Assembly (NCBI RefSeq): GCF_014451325.2
Contig: NZ_JACSCH020000024.1
Span: forward strand, 29,221 to 93,220
Length of the DNA stretch: 64,000 bases
Direction: 5' to 3'
From: Streptomyces sp. CB02980
GTDB taxonomy: Bacteria > Actinomycetota > Actinomycetes > Streptomycetales > Streptomycetaceae
Below the pieces are notes generated by a model that saw only the letters and a program-made list of their open reading frames with translations, did not search any database and was not told the origin of the DNA. Position numbers and translations under genes: made by a program. Positions 31,606 through 40,358 of the stretch are shown here, piece by piece. Position 1 is the first letter of the stretch. Each line of letters opens with the position of its first letter.

Positions 31606-33327
31606 ATGCGCATCCTGCTCGTCTCCAGCAGCTTCAACAGTCTCACCCAGCGGGTCTGGGCCGAACTGGGCGACCGCGGGCACACCGTTCCCGTCGAGGT
31701 CACCGCCGACGGGGGTGCCGTACGCGAGGCCGTTGCGCGCCATGCGCCCGATCTGGTCGTGGCCCCCATGCTGAAGGCTGTGGTGCCCCGCGACGTGTGG
31801 AGGGCGCACCGTTGCCTGATCGTGCACCCGGGACCCGTGGGCGACCGTGGCCCGTCCTCGCTGGACCACGCGATCCACGACGGGGCCCGGGAGTGGGGCG
31901 TCACTGTCCTCCAGGCTGACGAGGAGATGGACGCGGGCGACGTCTGGGCGACCGCCACCTTCCGCGTCCCGGAGGTTGGCAAGAGCGACCTGTACCGCAA
32001 CGAGCTGGCCGACGCTGCCGTGGCCGCCGTGCTGCTCGCCGTCGAGAGGGCCGCCGACGGGGCGCCACCGCGTCCCCAGACAGGTGAGGTCCGCGTCCGT
32101 CCCGTGCTCCGCCAGGAGGAGCGCCGGATCTCGTGGGACGAGGACGCCACCGAGACCGTGCTGCGCACCCTGCGGGCCGCCGACTCGCAGCCCGGTGTGC
32201 CGGACCGGCTGCTCGGCGCCGAGTGGTTCCTGCACGGCGGCCACGCGGAGGACGGCCTGCGCGGGCGGCCCGGTGCCCTGCTGGCCACCCGGGCGGGCGC
32301 GGTCTGCCGCGCCACCGTGGACGGCGCGGTGTGGATCCCCGAACTCCGCGCCCGCACCGGCCCCGGCATGCCGCGTGCCTGCAAGCTCCCCGCCACCCTG
32401 GCCCTCGCGGGCAGGTTGCCGGAGCTCCCCGAACTGCCGGCACCCGCCGATCCGGCGCCGGGCCGTCGGACCTGGTCCGACATCCGGTACCGCGAGCAGG
32501 GACCGGTCGGAGTCCTGTCGTTCGCGTTCCCCGGTGGGGCGATGAGCACCGACCAGTGTCGCCGCCTGTTGGACGCGTACGAGACCGCCCGAGGGCGCCC
32601 CACCTCCGTCCTGGTACTCGGCGGTCAGCGCGACTTCTTCTCCAATGGCATCCATCTGAACGTCATCGAGGCAGCCGCCGACCCCGCCGCAGAGTCCTGG
32701 GCCAACATCAATGCCATGAACGACCTCGTCGAGGCGGTTCTCACCACGACCGACCGGCTCGTCGTGAGTGCGATCGGCGGCAACGCCGCGGCGGGCGGGG
32801 TGATGCTCGCCCTCGCCGCCGACGAGGTCTGGTGTCGTTCGGGGTCGGTGCTCAATCCGCACTACCGGCGCATGGGCCTGTACGGGTCGGAGTACTGGAC
32901 CCGTACCCTGCCCGGAAAGGTGGGCGATGCCCTGGCCGCGCGCCTCACCGAGGAGGCCAGTCCGGTGTCCGCCGCGGCATCGCTGGACATGGGTCTGGTC
33001 GACCGGGTCGTCGACTGCGGACCGGGGGAGTTCACTGCCGAGGTCACCCGGTTGGCCCTCCAGCTGGCATCCCATCGCGGTCTCCAGCCACGGATCGCGG
33101 CGAAGAAGGCGGAGCACGAGTGCCGGGAGTCCGTCCTGCCCCTTGCGGTCATTCGTGAGCGCGAGCTCGCCCGAATGCAGTCGATCTTCGCCGATCCCAC
33201 CGCGAGCTACCACGCACGGCGCAGGGCCTTCGTCCGGAAGGAAGCCCCCGAGCGGCGCGCCCGGATGGTCCAGGTGCGGACGCGGGCGGATCGGCCGACT
33301 GTTAAGCAAGACCCAGGCCTGAAATGA
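31606..33327 (+). CDS. hypX: HypX, hydrogenase maturation protein (CO ligand, aerobic)
   Basis: The protein has 573 residues. The N-terminal half (1-280) resembles formyl-tetrahydrofolate transformylases (HPGPVGDRGPSSLDHAI; LQADEEMDAGDVWAT). The C-terminal half (295-560) is an enoyl-CoA hydratase/crotonase fold with LGGQRDFFSNGIHLNVIEA and NPHYRRMGLYGSEYWT, signatures of HypX. In aerobic hydrogen oxidisers HypX makes the active-site CO from formyl-tetrahydrofolate by way of formyl-CoA. Its place 34 bases upstream of hhyS fits an oxygen-tolerant enzyme matured in air. The start MRILLVSSSFNSLTQRV is well placed for the family. Its stop lies in a small hairpin (33315-33332). Confidence 0.93.
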   Translation: MRILLVSSSFNSLTQRVWAELGDRGHTVPVEVTADGGAVREAVARHAPDLVVAPMLKAVVPRDVWRAHRCLIVHPGPVGDRGPSSLDHAIHDGAREWGVTVLQADEEMDAGDVWATATFRVPEVGKSDLYRNELADAAVAAVLLAVERAADGAPPRPQTGEVRVRPVLRQEERRISWDEDATETVLRTLRAADSQPGVPDRLLGAEWFLHGGHAEDGLRGRPGALLATRAGAVCRATVDGAVWIPELRARTGPGMPRACKLPATLALAGRLPELPELPAPADPAPGRRTWSDIRYREQGPVGVLSFAFPGGAMSTDQCRRLLDAYETARGRPTSVLVLGGQRDFFSNGIHLNVIEAAADPAAESWANINAMNDLVEAVLTTTDRLVVSAIGGNAAAGGVMLALAADEVWCRSGSVLNPHYRRMGLYGSEYWTRTLPGKVGDALAARLTEEASPVSAAASLDMGLVDRVVDCGPGEFTAEVTRLALQLASHRGLQPRIAAKKAEHECRESVLPLAVIRERELARMQSIFADPTASYHARRRAFVRKEAPERRARMVQVRTRADRPTVKQDPGLK

Positions 33328-33355
33328 GGCCTTCGCCCCATCCCTCCTCAGGAGG
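33315..33355 (+). promoter_or_regulatory. Hairpin pair at the hypX-hhyS junction covering the ribosome site
   Basis: AGGCCT-GAAATG-AGGCCT (33315-33332) can form a 6-bp hairpin with the hypX stop in its loop. It is followed by CCTCCT-C-AGGAGG (33343-33355), in which the hhyS Shine-Dalgarno AGGAGG is complementary to the bases just before it. RNA folding here could limit hhyS translation or set an RNA-processing site; this is inference. Confidence 0.4.
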
Positions 33356-33361
33356 CGACTC

Positions 33362-34444
33362 ATGAGCGCAGTGAAGCCGGTCCCGGCCGAGGACCAAGGT
33401 GCCCTACCAGGCAGCGAAGAGAAGCCGATCCACATTCTGTGGATCAACGCGGGTCTGAGCTGTGACGGCGACTCGGTGGCCCTGACCGCCGCCATGCAGC
33501 CCAGCATCGAGGAGATCGCCCTCGCGGGACTTCCAGGGCTGCCCAGGATCGCGGTCCACTGGCCACTGATCGACTTCGAGTGCGGTCCGGTGGGCGGCGC
33601 CGACACGTTCATCGAGTGGTTCTTCAAGGGAGAGCGGGGTGAGATCGACCCGTTCGTGCTGGTCGTCGAAGGATCCATCCCGAACGAGGCCATCAAGCAG
33701 GAGGGCTACTGGAGCGGCTTCGGCGACAACCCGGAGACCGGACAGCCCATCACCACCAGCGAGTGGATCGATCGGCTGGCCCCCAAGGCCCTCGCCGTGG
33801 TCGCGATCGGCACCTGCGCCACGTACGGCGGCATCCACGCCATGGCGGGGAACCCGACCGGCGCGATGGGTCTCCCGGACTACCTCGGCTGGGAATGGAA
33901 GTCGCATGCCGGCATCCCCATCGTGTGTGTGCCCGGCTGCCCCATCCAGCCGGACAACTTCGCGGAGACGCTGACCTACCTGCTCTATCAGGCGGTCGGC
34001 TCCGCGCCCATGATCCCGCTGGACGACAAGCTCCGTCCGACCTGGCTGTTCGGTGCGACCGTGCACGAGGGCTGCGACCGGGCCGGCTACTACGAGCAGG
34101 GCCAGTTCGCCTCGACGTACGACTCACCGAAGTGCCTGGTCAAGCTCGGCTGCTGGGGTCCCGTCGTCAAGTGCAACGTCCCCAAGCGCGGCTGGATCAA
34201 CGGTGTCGGCGGCTGTCCGAACGTCGGCGGCATCTGCATCGCGTGCACGATGCCCGGATTCCCGGACAAGTTCATGCCGTTCATGGACGAACCTCCCGGC
34301 GGCAAGGTCTCCAGCACCGCCAGCGGCGTGTACGGCTCCGTCATCCGCCGTCTGCGGACCATCACGGCCAAGACCGTGGACAAGGAGCCGAAGTGGCGGC
34401 ACACCGGCGAGCGCATCACCACCGGCTACCGGCCGCCCTGGTGA
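33362..34444 (+). CDS. hhyS: Group 1h [NiFe]-hydrogenase small subunit
   Basis: The protein has 360 residues and carries the iron-sulfur relay from the active site. Proximal-cluster motif is LSCDGDS (Cys34, Asp37), where ordinary enzymes have C-x-G-C. The second Cys is thus replaced by Asp, as known for the oxygen-insensitive actinobacterial enzyme. Further ligands stand in IGTCATYGG, VPGCPIQPDN, VHEGCDRAGYYE, SPKCLVKLGCWGPVVKCN and VGGCPNVGGICIACTMPGFPD. There is no twin-arginine signal, in line with group 1h. AGGAGG precedes the ATG. It is followed after 85 bases by hhyL; together they oxidise H2 at trace level to feed the respiratory chain. Confidence 0.95.
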   Translation: MSAVKPVPAEDQGALPGSEEKPIHILWINAGLSCDGDSVALTAAMQPSIEEIALAGLPGLPRIAVHWPLIDFECGPVGGADTFIEWFFKGERGEIDPFVLVVEGSIPNEAIKQEGYWSGFGDNPETGQPITTSEWIDRLAPKALAVVAIGTCATYGGIHAMAGNPTGAMGLPDYLGWEWKSHAGIPIVCVPGCPIQPDNFAETLTYLLYQAVGSAPMIPLDDKLRPTWLFGATVHEGCDRAGYYEQGQFASTYDSPKCLVKLGCWGPVVKCNVPKRGWINGVGGCPNVGGICIACTMPGFPDKFMPFMDEPPGGKVSSTASGVYGSVIRRLRTITAKTVDKEPKWRHTGERITTGYRPPW

Positions 34445-34529
34445 CCGTGGCGCCACCACCCCCGCAGGACCTCCCATCCATCCCACTGTTCGCGAAGTCG
34501 AAGAGTTGACGAAGGGCACCACAGCGACC

Positions 34530-36314
34530 ATGGCATCTCCGGCGAAGACGACGGGTGACGGCTCCGGACTGGTGGAGATGGCCTGGGATCCCATCACCCG
34601 GATCGTGGGCAGCCTCGGCATCCACACGAAGATCGATTTCAAGCAGAAGCGCGTCGCGGAGTGCTACAGCACGTCCTCCGTCTTCCGCGGCTACAGCGTG
34701 TTCATGCGGGGCAAGGACCCCCGGGACGCGCACTTCATCACCAGCCGCATCTGCGGCATCTGCGGTGACAACCACGCGACCTGCTCCGTGTACGCGCAGA
34801 ACATGGCGTACGGCGTGAAGCCCCCGCACCTCGGTGAGTGGATCATCAACCTCGGCGAGTCCGCGGAGTACATGTTCGATCACAACATCTTCCAGGAGAA
34901 CCTGGTCGGGGTCGACTACTGCGAGAAGATGGTCCGCGAGACCAATCCCGGCGTCCTGGAGCTGGCCGAGCGCACCGAGGCGCCGCACGCCGCCGAGCAC
35001 GGCTACCGCACGATCGCGGACATCATGCGCTCCCTCAACCCCCTCGAAGGCGAGTTCTACCGCGAGGCGCTCCAGGTCAGCCGCTACACCCGGGAGATGT
35101 TCTGTCTCATGGAGGGGAGACACGTCCACCCCTCCACCCTCTACCCCGGCGGTGTCGGCACGGTCGCGTCCGTGCAGCTGTTCACCGACTACATGAGCCG
35201 CCTCATGCGGTACGTGGAATTCATGAAGCGGGTCGTCCCGCTCCACGACGACCTCTTCGACTTCTTCTACGAGGCGCTGCCCGGCTACGAGGAGGTCGGC
35301 CGCCGCCGTGTGCTGCTCGGCTGCTGGGGCGCGCTCAACGACCCCGAGCACTGCGACTTCACCTACGCCAACATGAGCGACTGGGGCCGGCGCATGTTCG
35401 TCACCCCCGGTGTCGTCGTCGACGGCAAGCTGGTCACCAACGACCTCACCGAGATCAACCTCGGCATCCGCATCCTGCTCGGCAGCTCGTACTACGAGGA
35501 CTGGCAGGGGCAGGAACAGTTCGTCACCCACGACCCGCTGGGCAACCCGGTCGACCCGCGCCATCCGTGGAACCAGCACACGATCCCGGCCCCGCAGAAG
35601 CGGAATTTCGACGACAAGTACAGCTGGGTCATGTCCCCCCGCTGGTTCGACGGCAAGGACCACCTGGCACTGGACACCGGGGGCGGCCCCCTCGCGCGCC
35701 TGTGGTCCACCGCGCTCTCCGGCCTCGTCGACATCGGCTACATCAAGGCCACCGGGCACAGCGTCGTCATCAACCTCCCCCGGACGATGACCAAGCCGGA
35801 GACCACCTTCGAGTGGAATATCCCGAAGTGGAGCAACGCCCTGGAGCGCAACCGCGCCCGGACCTACTTCCAGGCGTACGCGGCCGCCGTCGCCCTGCAC
35901 TGCGCCGAGAAGGGCCTGGAGGAGGTCCGCGCCGGACGCACGCAGACGTGGGAGAAGTTCGAAGTGCCGGACGAGTCCATCGGCGTCGGCTTCACCGAGG
36001 CCGTACGGGGTGTCCTCTCGCACCACATGGTCATCAGGGACGGCAAGATCGCCAACTACCACCCCTATCCGCCGACGCCGTGGAACGCCTCCACGCGGGA
36101 CACGTTCGGGACCCCCGGCCCGTACGAGGACGCGGTGCAGAACACACCGATTTTCGAGGAGAACACGCCCGAGAACTTCAAGGGCATCGACATCATGCGC
36201 GCCGTGCGCAGCTTCGACCCCTGTCTGCCGTGCGGCGTCCACATGTACACGGGCAACGGCAGGACCGTGAAGCAGATGCACGTGCCCACCGGCCTGAGCG
36301 GTCTGGCCGGATGA
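34530..36314 (+). CDS. hhyL: Group 1h [NiFe]-hydrogenase large subunit
   Basis: The precursor has 594 residues and binds the Ni-Fe(CN)2CO centre. Ligand motifs are RICGICGDNH (Cys75, Cys78) and DPCLPCGVH (Cys565, Cys568, His571). The 23 residues after His571 are the tail removed by the maturation protease. The ATG at 34530 gives the usual beginning GLVEMAWDPITRIVGSLGIHTKID; the frame is open much further left, but that overlaps hhyS in another frame. Typical group 1h stretches are YAQNMAYGVKPPHLGEWIINL and MFCLMEGRHVHPSTLYPGG. The stop overlaps the next start by 4 bases (ATGA). Confidence 0.95.
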   Translation: MASPAKTTGDGSGLVEMAWDPITRIVGSLGIHTKIDFKQKRVAECYSTSSVFRGYSVFMRGKDPRDAHFITSRICGICGDNHATCSVYAQNMAYGVKPPHLGEWIINLGESAEYMFDHNIFQENLVGVDYCEKMVRETNPGVLELAERTEAPHAAEHGYRTIADIMRSLNPLEGEFYREALQVSRYTREMFCLMEGRHVHPSTLYPGGVGTVASVQLFTDYMSRLMRYVEFMKRVVPLHDDLFDFFYEALPGYEEVGRRRVLLGCWGALNDPEHCDFTYANMSDWGRRMFVTPGVVVDGKLVTNDLTEINLGIRILLGSSYYEDWQGQEQFVTHDPLGNPVDPRHPWNQHTIPAPQKRNFDDKYSWVMSPRWFDGKDHLALDTGGGPLARLWSTALSGLVDIGYIKATGHSVVINLPRTMTKPETTFEWNIPKWSNALERNRARTYFQAYAAAVALHCAEKGLEEVRAGRTQTWEKFEVPDESIGVGFTEAVRGVLSHHMVIRDGKIANYHPYPPTPWNASTRDTFGTPGPYEDAVQNTPIFEENTPENFKGIDIMRAVRSFDPCLPCGVHMYTGNGRTVKQMHVPTGLSGLAG

Positions 36315-36868
36315 GCACGACCACCGCCGAACAGGCGGGCCGACGCGTCGAGGAGGTCCTGGACCGGCTGGCCGAGAACGGCGACGCCGAGGCCTCCGCG
36401 GCCGCGGAGGAAGTCGTACGCGTCCTCATGGAGTTCTACGGCACCGGCATCGCCCGCGTCGTCGAGCTCCTCGGACGCTCCGCCGCCCGTCCGCCCGCGG
36501 ACCCGCTGGGCCCGTTGCTCGCGGACGAACTCGTCGCGAGCCTCCTCAACCTGCACGGACTGCACCCCGAGGACGCGCAGACCCGTATCGACCGCGCCCT
36601 GTCCGACCTGCCGCAGCCCGTGGAGAACGCGGGATTCGACCAGGAGACAGGCGTGCTCCGGCTGAGGGCCACCGCCTCGACCGGCTGCGGTTGCTCCGGC
36701 ACCCAGGAGTCCGTCCGGCAGGCGGCCGTGGACGCCCTCGCCTGCTTCGCCCCCGAGGTGACCGACGTCGAGCTGGAGAGCAGCGCCCCACGTGAACCGG
36801 CGCTGCTCCAGATCGGCACCCGTCCGTCGCTCGCGGGCGCGGACGGCCGCTCATCGGCCGCCCTGTGA
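36311..36868 (+). CDS. NifU-like C-terminal domain protein of the hydrogenase cluster
   Basis: The protein has 185 residues. After a helical N-terminal part (VEEVLDRLAENGDAEAS...VVRVLMEFYGTG) the C-terminal part has a NifU-like arrangement. VLRLRATASTGCGCSGTQES carries Cys126 and Cys128, followed by a helix and APEVTDVELE. NifU-type domains bind a transient iron-sulfur cluster and hand it to target proteins; delivery to HhyS is a reasonable inference. The usual CxxC is here CxC, with Cys145 as a possible third ligand. The ATG overlaps hhyL by 4 bases, so translation is coupled. Confidence 0.8.
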   Translation: MSTTTAEQAGRRVEEVLDRLAENGDAEASAAAEEVVRVLMEFYGTGIARVVELLGRSAARPPADPLGPLLADELVASLLNLHGLHPEDAQTRIDRALSDLPQPVENAGFDQETGVLRLRATASTGCGCSGTQESVRQAAVDALACFAPEVTDVELESSAPREPALLQIGTRPSLAGADGRSSAAL

Positions 36869-37524
36869 ACGGGCCGCCGAACAGCGCCGTGCGGCCCCCT
36901 GAGCCCACCGGCCTGCGCCGGTTCACCACCCCCCGCCCGCCCCGCGAGGAGCGCTGCGAACTGTGCGGCGCCCCGCTGGCGGCCGAGGAGCGTCACCCGC
37001 ATCTCGTGGACACGGACAAGCGGGCCCTCGTCTGTGCCTGCGGCCCGTGCTCGCAGTTGATGGACCGCTCCGCCGACTCTCCCGGCCGCTTCCGGGCGGT
37101 GCCCGGCCGCTTCCTGAGCGACCCGGGGCACAGGATCGACGACCGGGCGTGGGAGTCGCTGCGGATCCCGGTCTCTGTCGCGTTCTTCTTCCGCAATTCC
37201 GCCCTCGACCGCCCGGTGGCGCTCTACCCGAGCCCGGCCGGTGCCACCGAGAGCGAACTGGAGGAGGATGCCTGGGGGTCCGTCATCGACGCCACCCGGC
37301 TGGCCGCCCACCTCGAACCCGATGTAGAGGCCCTGTTGCTCCGCCGTCACGAGGGCCGCACCGAGTGCTTCCTGGTACCGATCGACCTCTGTTACGAACT
37401 GGTGGGCCGCATGCGACTGCATTGGCAGGGGTTCGACGGAGGCGCGGAGGCGCGGGCCGATCTCGACGCCCTCTTCACGCACGTACGCGGGCTGGCACGC
37501 GAGCCGCAGGGGAGCCGGCCGTGA
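36865..37524 (+). CDS. DUF5947 protein of the group 1h hydrogenase cluster
   Basis: The protein has 219 residues from a GTG overlapping the previous gene. A metal-binding N-terminus is seen: CELCGAPL (Cys31, Cys34) and CACGPC (Cys57, Cys59, Cys62), plus His44 and His46. This could hold zinc or an iron-sulfur cluster. The remainder (FRAVPGRFLSDPG, VSVAFFFRNS, CFLVPIDLCYELVGRMRLHW) is conserved in DUF5947 proteins found next to hhySL. The role is unknown. Strict linkage suggests electron transfer to the quinone pool or cluster assembly rather than general metabolism. Confidence 0.85.
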   Translation: MNGPPNSAVRPPEPTGLRRFTTPRPPREERCELCGAPLAAEERHPHLVDTDKRALVCACGPCSQLMDRSADSPGRFRAVPGRFLSDPGHRIDDRAWESLRIPVSVAFFFRNSALDRPVALYPSPAGATESELEEDAWGSVIDATRLAAHLEPDVEALLLRRHEGRTECFLVPIDLCYELVGRMRLHWQGFDGGAEARADLDALFTHVRGLAREPQGSRP

Positions 37525-38159
37525 CCGAGTTCTCCTTCGACTGCACCGACGTCCGTGCCGATCCCTACGCGGCCGGCCCCACGCTCGTGTTCCGGCTACG
37601 GATCACCGCCACCGGCGGCACCCGGGTGCACGCGATGGCCCTGCGCTGCCAGATCCGTATCGAACCCGCCCGGCGCGGCTACGACGACCATGAGGCCGCA
37701 GCCCTGGGTGACCTCTTCGGCGAGCGCTCCCGGTGGGGCAGCAGCCTCAACCCGGTCCAGTTCGCCCAGGCCTCCGTCATGGTGCCCGGCTTCACCGGCG
37801 AGATCGAGACCGACCTCGTCGTGCCGTGCACCTACGACACCGACATCGCCGCGTCCCGGTACTTCCGCGCGCTCTCCGACGGTGACGTCCCGCTGCTCCT
37901 GCTCTTTTCCGGCACCGCGTTCACCGGTCCCGGCGGCTTCCACGTCGAGCCCGTTCCCTGGGACAAGGAGGTCTCCCATCGCATGCCTGTGAAGGTGTGG
38001 CGCGAGATGATCGACCAGCACTTCCCCGGCTGCGGATGGATCCGGCTCCCGGGCGACGCGATGGACGCCCTGCTCGCCTACCGCTCGCGCCGGGCCCTCC
38101 CGTCGTGGGAGGCCACTGTCGAGTCCTTGCTCGAAGCGGCGGGGGAGAGGACAGCATGA
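37521..38159 (+). CDS. DUF6084 protein of the group 1h hydrogenase cluster
   Basis: The protein has 212 residues. The GTG at 37521 overlaps the DUF5947 stop; the longer open frame to the left is a shadow. The text VTEFSFDCTDVRADPYAAGPTLVFRLRITATGG begins a beta-rich domain, and RCQIRIEPARRGY, GDLFGERSRWGSSLNPVQF and PWDKEVSHRMPVKVWREMID are conserved marks of DUF6084. No catalytic or cluster-binding motif is seen and there is no membrane segment. It always accompanies hhySL-type operons in my knowledge of the family; a structural or assembly role is inferred. Confidence 0.85.
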   Translation: MTEFSFDCTDVRADPYAAGPTLVFRLRITATGGTRVHAMALRCQIRIEPARRGYDDHEAAALGDLFGERSRWGSSLNPVQFAQASVMVPGFTGEIETDLVVPCTYDTDIAASRYFRALSDGDVPLLLLFSGTAFTGPGGFHVEPVPWDKEVSHRMPVKVWREMIDQHFPGCGWIRLPGDAMDALLAYRSRRALPSWEATVESLLEAAGERTA

Positions 38160-39553
38160 CCACCGTCGCCTTCACCCCCGGCACCGAGGCGCGGTTCGCC
38201 GTCGCCCGGCACGTCGCCGACGCCGTCCTCTTCGAGGGGTACGTCCTCTACCCATACCGTGCGTCCGCCGCGAAGAACCGGCTCCGCTGGCAGTTCGGGG
38301 TCCTGGTACCGCCGTCCTGGAGCGCCGCCGCCGAGGAGCACGACTTCCAGCTCACCGAGTGCCTGATGGAGCCCAGGACCGGCGCCGAACTCGCCGTGGA
38401 GGTCCGCTTCCTGCGGGCCCAGCGGCGTACCGTCGAGGAACTCCGTCAGGACGGGACCTTCGCTCCGACCGGTGAACTTCGCCTGCCCGACCGGGTCCTG
38501 GTGGCCTGGGACGAGGGCATCGAGGAGCGCGTCACCCTCGTCGTCCCCGTCGCCGAACTGCGAGGCGACGGCATCGCCCTGCCCTTCACCCGCCCCGCCG
38601 CCGAGGAGACGGAGGAGGTCACCGAAGCCGACGGACGCGTCCTCGGCCGACTCGTACGCCGCCGCGAGGAGATCAGGGGCACCGTACGGCTCTCGGCGGC
38701 AGAGCTCGACGGCCCGTACCGTGTCGAGCGCCTCTCGGTCACGGTGGAGAACACCAGCGCCTGGACCGCCGGGCCGGACACCGACCGTCACGCGGCACTG
38801 CCGTACTCGCTCCTTGCCACCCACACCCTGCTCCGCCTCGACGGCGGCTCGTTCCTGTCGATGACCGACCCGCCGGAATGGGCCAGGGGCGCCGTCGCCG
38901 CCTGCCGCAACCTGCACACCTGGCCCGTCCTGTCCGGCGAACCCGGCCGTGACGACCTGGTGCTCTCCTCACCGATCATCCTCGAGGATCATCCGGCCAT
39001 CGCGCCCGAGAGCCCGGGCGCCCTCTACGACGCGACCGAGATCGACGAGATCCTCGCCCTGCGCACGGCGGCCCTCACCGACGAGGAGAAGCGCGAGGCC
39101 AGGGGGACCGACGCCCGCGCGGCGGCGGTGATCGAACTGGCGGACACCATGCCGCCCGAGGTCCTCGAACGTCTGCACGGAGCGGTCCGAAGCCTCCAGG
39201 ACGTCACCGGGACCCCGAAGCCGGCCGGAAACATCCTCGAACCGGAGACGCCCTGGTGGGACCCGGGCGGCGACACCGGTGTCGACCCGGGCAACGACCA
39301 CGTCCTCGTCGACGGACGCGCCGTCCGCGCCGGCAGCAAGGTCGTCCTGCGCCCACGACTCCGCCGCACGGACGCCCAGGACCTGTTCCTCGACGGGCGC
39401 AGCGCACTGGTCGAGGCGGTCCTCCACGACGTCGACGGCGGAGTCCACATCGCGGTCACCGTGGAGGACGACCCGGGCGCCGACATCCGTCGCGAACAGG
39501 GCCGGTACCTCTACTTCAAGCCCGACGAGGTCGAAGCCCTGGAGGACAGGTGA
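38156..39553 (+). CDS. Conserved unknown protein of the group 1h hydrogenase cluster (465 aa)
   Basis: The ATG at 38156 overlaps DUF6084 by 4 bases. The beginning MTTVAFTPGTEARFAVARHV and VLFEGYVLYPYRASAAKNRLRWQFGV are typical of a protein kept beside hhySL. It is mostly beta-rich with an acidic middle (PAAEETEEVTEADGRVLG). Two other segments are SSPIILEDHPAIAPESPG and, near the C-terminus, NDHVLVDGRAVRAGSKVVLRPRLRRTDAQDLFLDGRSA, which looks like a small barrel. Its single cysteine lies in FQLTECLMEP. No known domain or membrane helix is recognised and the function is unknown. Confidence 0.8.
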   Translation: MTTVAFTPGTEARFAVARHVADAVLFEGYVLYPYRASAAKNRLRWQFGVLVPPSWSAAAEEHDFQLTECLMEPRTGAELAVEVRFLRAQRRTVEELRQDGTFAPTGELRLPDRVLVAWDEGIEERVTLVVPVAELRGDGIALPFTRPAAEETEEVTEADGRVLGRLVRRREEIRGTVRLSAAELDGPYRVERLSVTVENTSAWTAGPDTDRHAALPYSLLATHTLLRLDGGSFLSMTDPPEWARGAVAACRNLHTWPVLSGEPGRDDLVLSSPIILEDHPAIAPESPGALYDATEIDEILALRTAALTDEEKREARGTDARAAAVIELADTMPPEVLERLHGAVRSLQDVTGTPKPAGNILEPETPWWDPGGDTGVDPGNDHVLVDGRAVRAGSKVVLRPRLRRTDAQDLFLDGRSALVEAVLHDVDGGVHIAVTVEDDPGADIRREQGRYLYFKPDEVEALEDR

Positions 39554-40080
39554 ACGGCCCCACGCCCGAGGACGGAGCACCCGGCACGGCCCGCACCCTC
39601 GTGGCCGGGGTGGGCAACATCTTCCTCGGCGACGACGGCTTCGGCGTGGAGACCCTGCGGCGGCTCACCCGCGAGAAACTCCCCGCCACCGTCGAGCTGG
39701 CCGACGTCGGCGTCCGGGGCGTCCACCTCGCCTACCAACTCCTCGACGGCTGGGACACCCTCGTCCTCGTCGACATCACGGCTCGCGGCGGCGCACCGGG
39801 GACGCTCTATCTGATCGACGCCTCGGCGACCGGCGACCGAGGCCGCGGTACGGAGCCCGCGCCGCTCGACGGCCACCGGATGACGCCCGACGCCGTCCTC
39901 GCCCTGCTGGACACCCTGTGCGCGGGAACCGGAGCCGCGCCGCCACGGCGGATCCTCCTCGTCGGCTGCGAAGCGGCCAGTCTCGACGAGGGTATCGGGC
40001 TCAGCCCGCAGGTTGCCGCGGCCGTGCCCGAAGCCGTGCGCATGGTGACCGAACTGGTCTGGCAGGAAGCCGTCGTATGA
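39550..40080 (+). CDS. Hydrogenase maturation endopeptidase (HyaD/HybD family)
   Basis: The protein has 176 residues from a GTG overlapping the previous stop. TLVAGVGNIFLGDDGFGVE is the N-terminal signature with the nickel-sensing Glu/Asp (LGDDGFG). DVGVRGVHLAYQLLDGWDTLVLVD carries the second ligand Asp, and LDGHRMTPDAVLALL the His. It would cut HhyL after His571 once nickel is in place, releasing the 23-residue tail and letting the subunit close. It is the only such protease in the cluster. Confidence 0.9.
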   Translation: MNGPTPEDGAPGTARTLVAGVGNIFLGDDGFGVETLRRLTREKLPATVELADVGVRGVHLAYQLLDGWDTLVLVDITARGGAPGTLYLIDASATGDRGRGTEPAPLDGHRMTPDAVLALLDTLCAGTGAAPPRRILLVGCEAASLDEGIGLSPQVAAAVPEAVRMVTELVWQEAVV

Positions 40081-40217
40081 ACATGGAAACGGAGAGCACC
40101 ATGCACAGGAACGTCCTCGGCATCGCAGCTGTCGCCACCGCCGCCCTGGCCGTCGCGGCCGTCGTCGCCGGAGTCCTCCCCGACCTTCGGCGCTACCTGC
40201 GCATCAGCAGGATGTGA
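40077..40217 (+). CDS. DUF6893-like small membrane protein
   Basis: The protein has 46 residues and the ATG overlaps the protease stop by 4 bases. One transmembrane helix (VLGIAAVATAALAVAAVVAGVL) is followed by the basic tail PDLRRYLRISRM. An internal ATG gives MHRNVLG as another start. It matches the small-protein family DUF6893 found beside actinobacterial hydrogenases. It may anchor or recruit the complex at the membrane, which is inferred from the location alone. Confidence 0.75.
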   Translation: MNMETESTMHRNVLGIAAVATAALAVAAVVAGVLPDLRRYLRISRM

Positions 40218-40358
40218 CCCTCCTCCGCCTGTTCGGTGGTGGCGGCTGCACCGAACGGACGACACAGCCGTGCGGCCCCGGCGTGCCAGGTGTTCGCCCG
40301 CCACATTCCGTTCTCTAATGACGCCCGAGACCCACCCCGGCGTCCAGGACGGAGACCG

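Noticed and set aside
34053..34529. N-terminal extension of hhyL
   Set aside because: The frame is open because it overlaps hhyS in another frame; the known start of the family is at the ATG at 34530.
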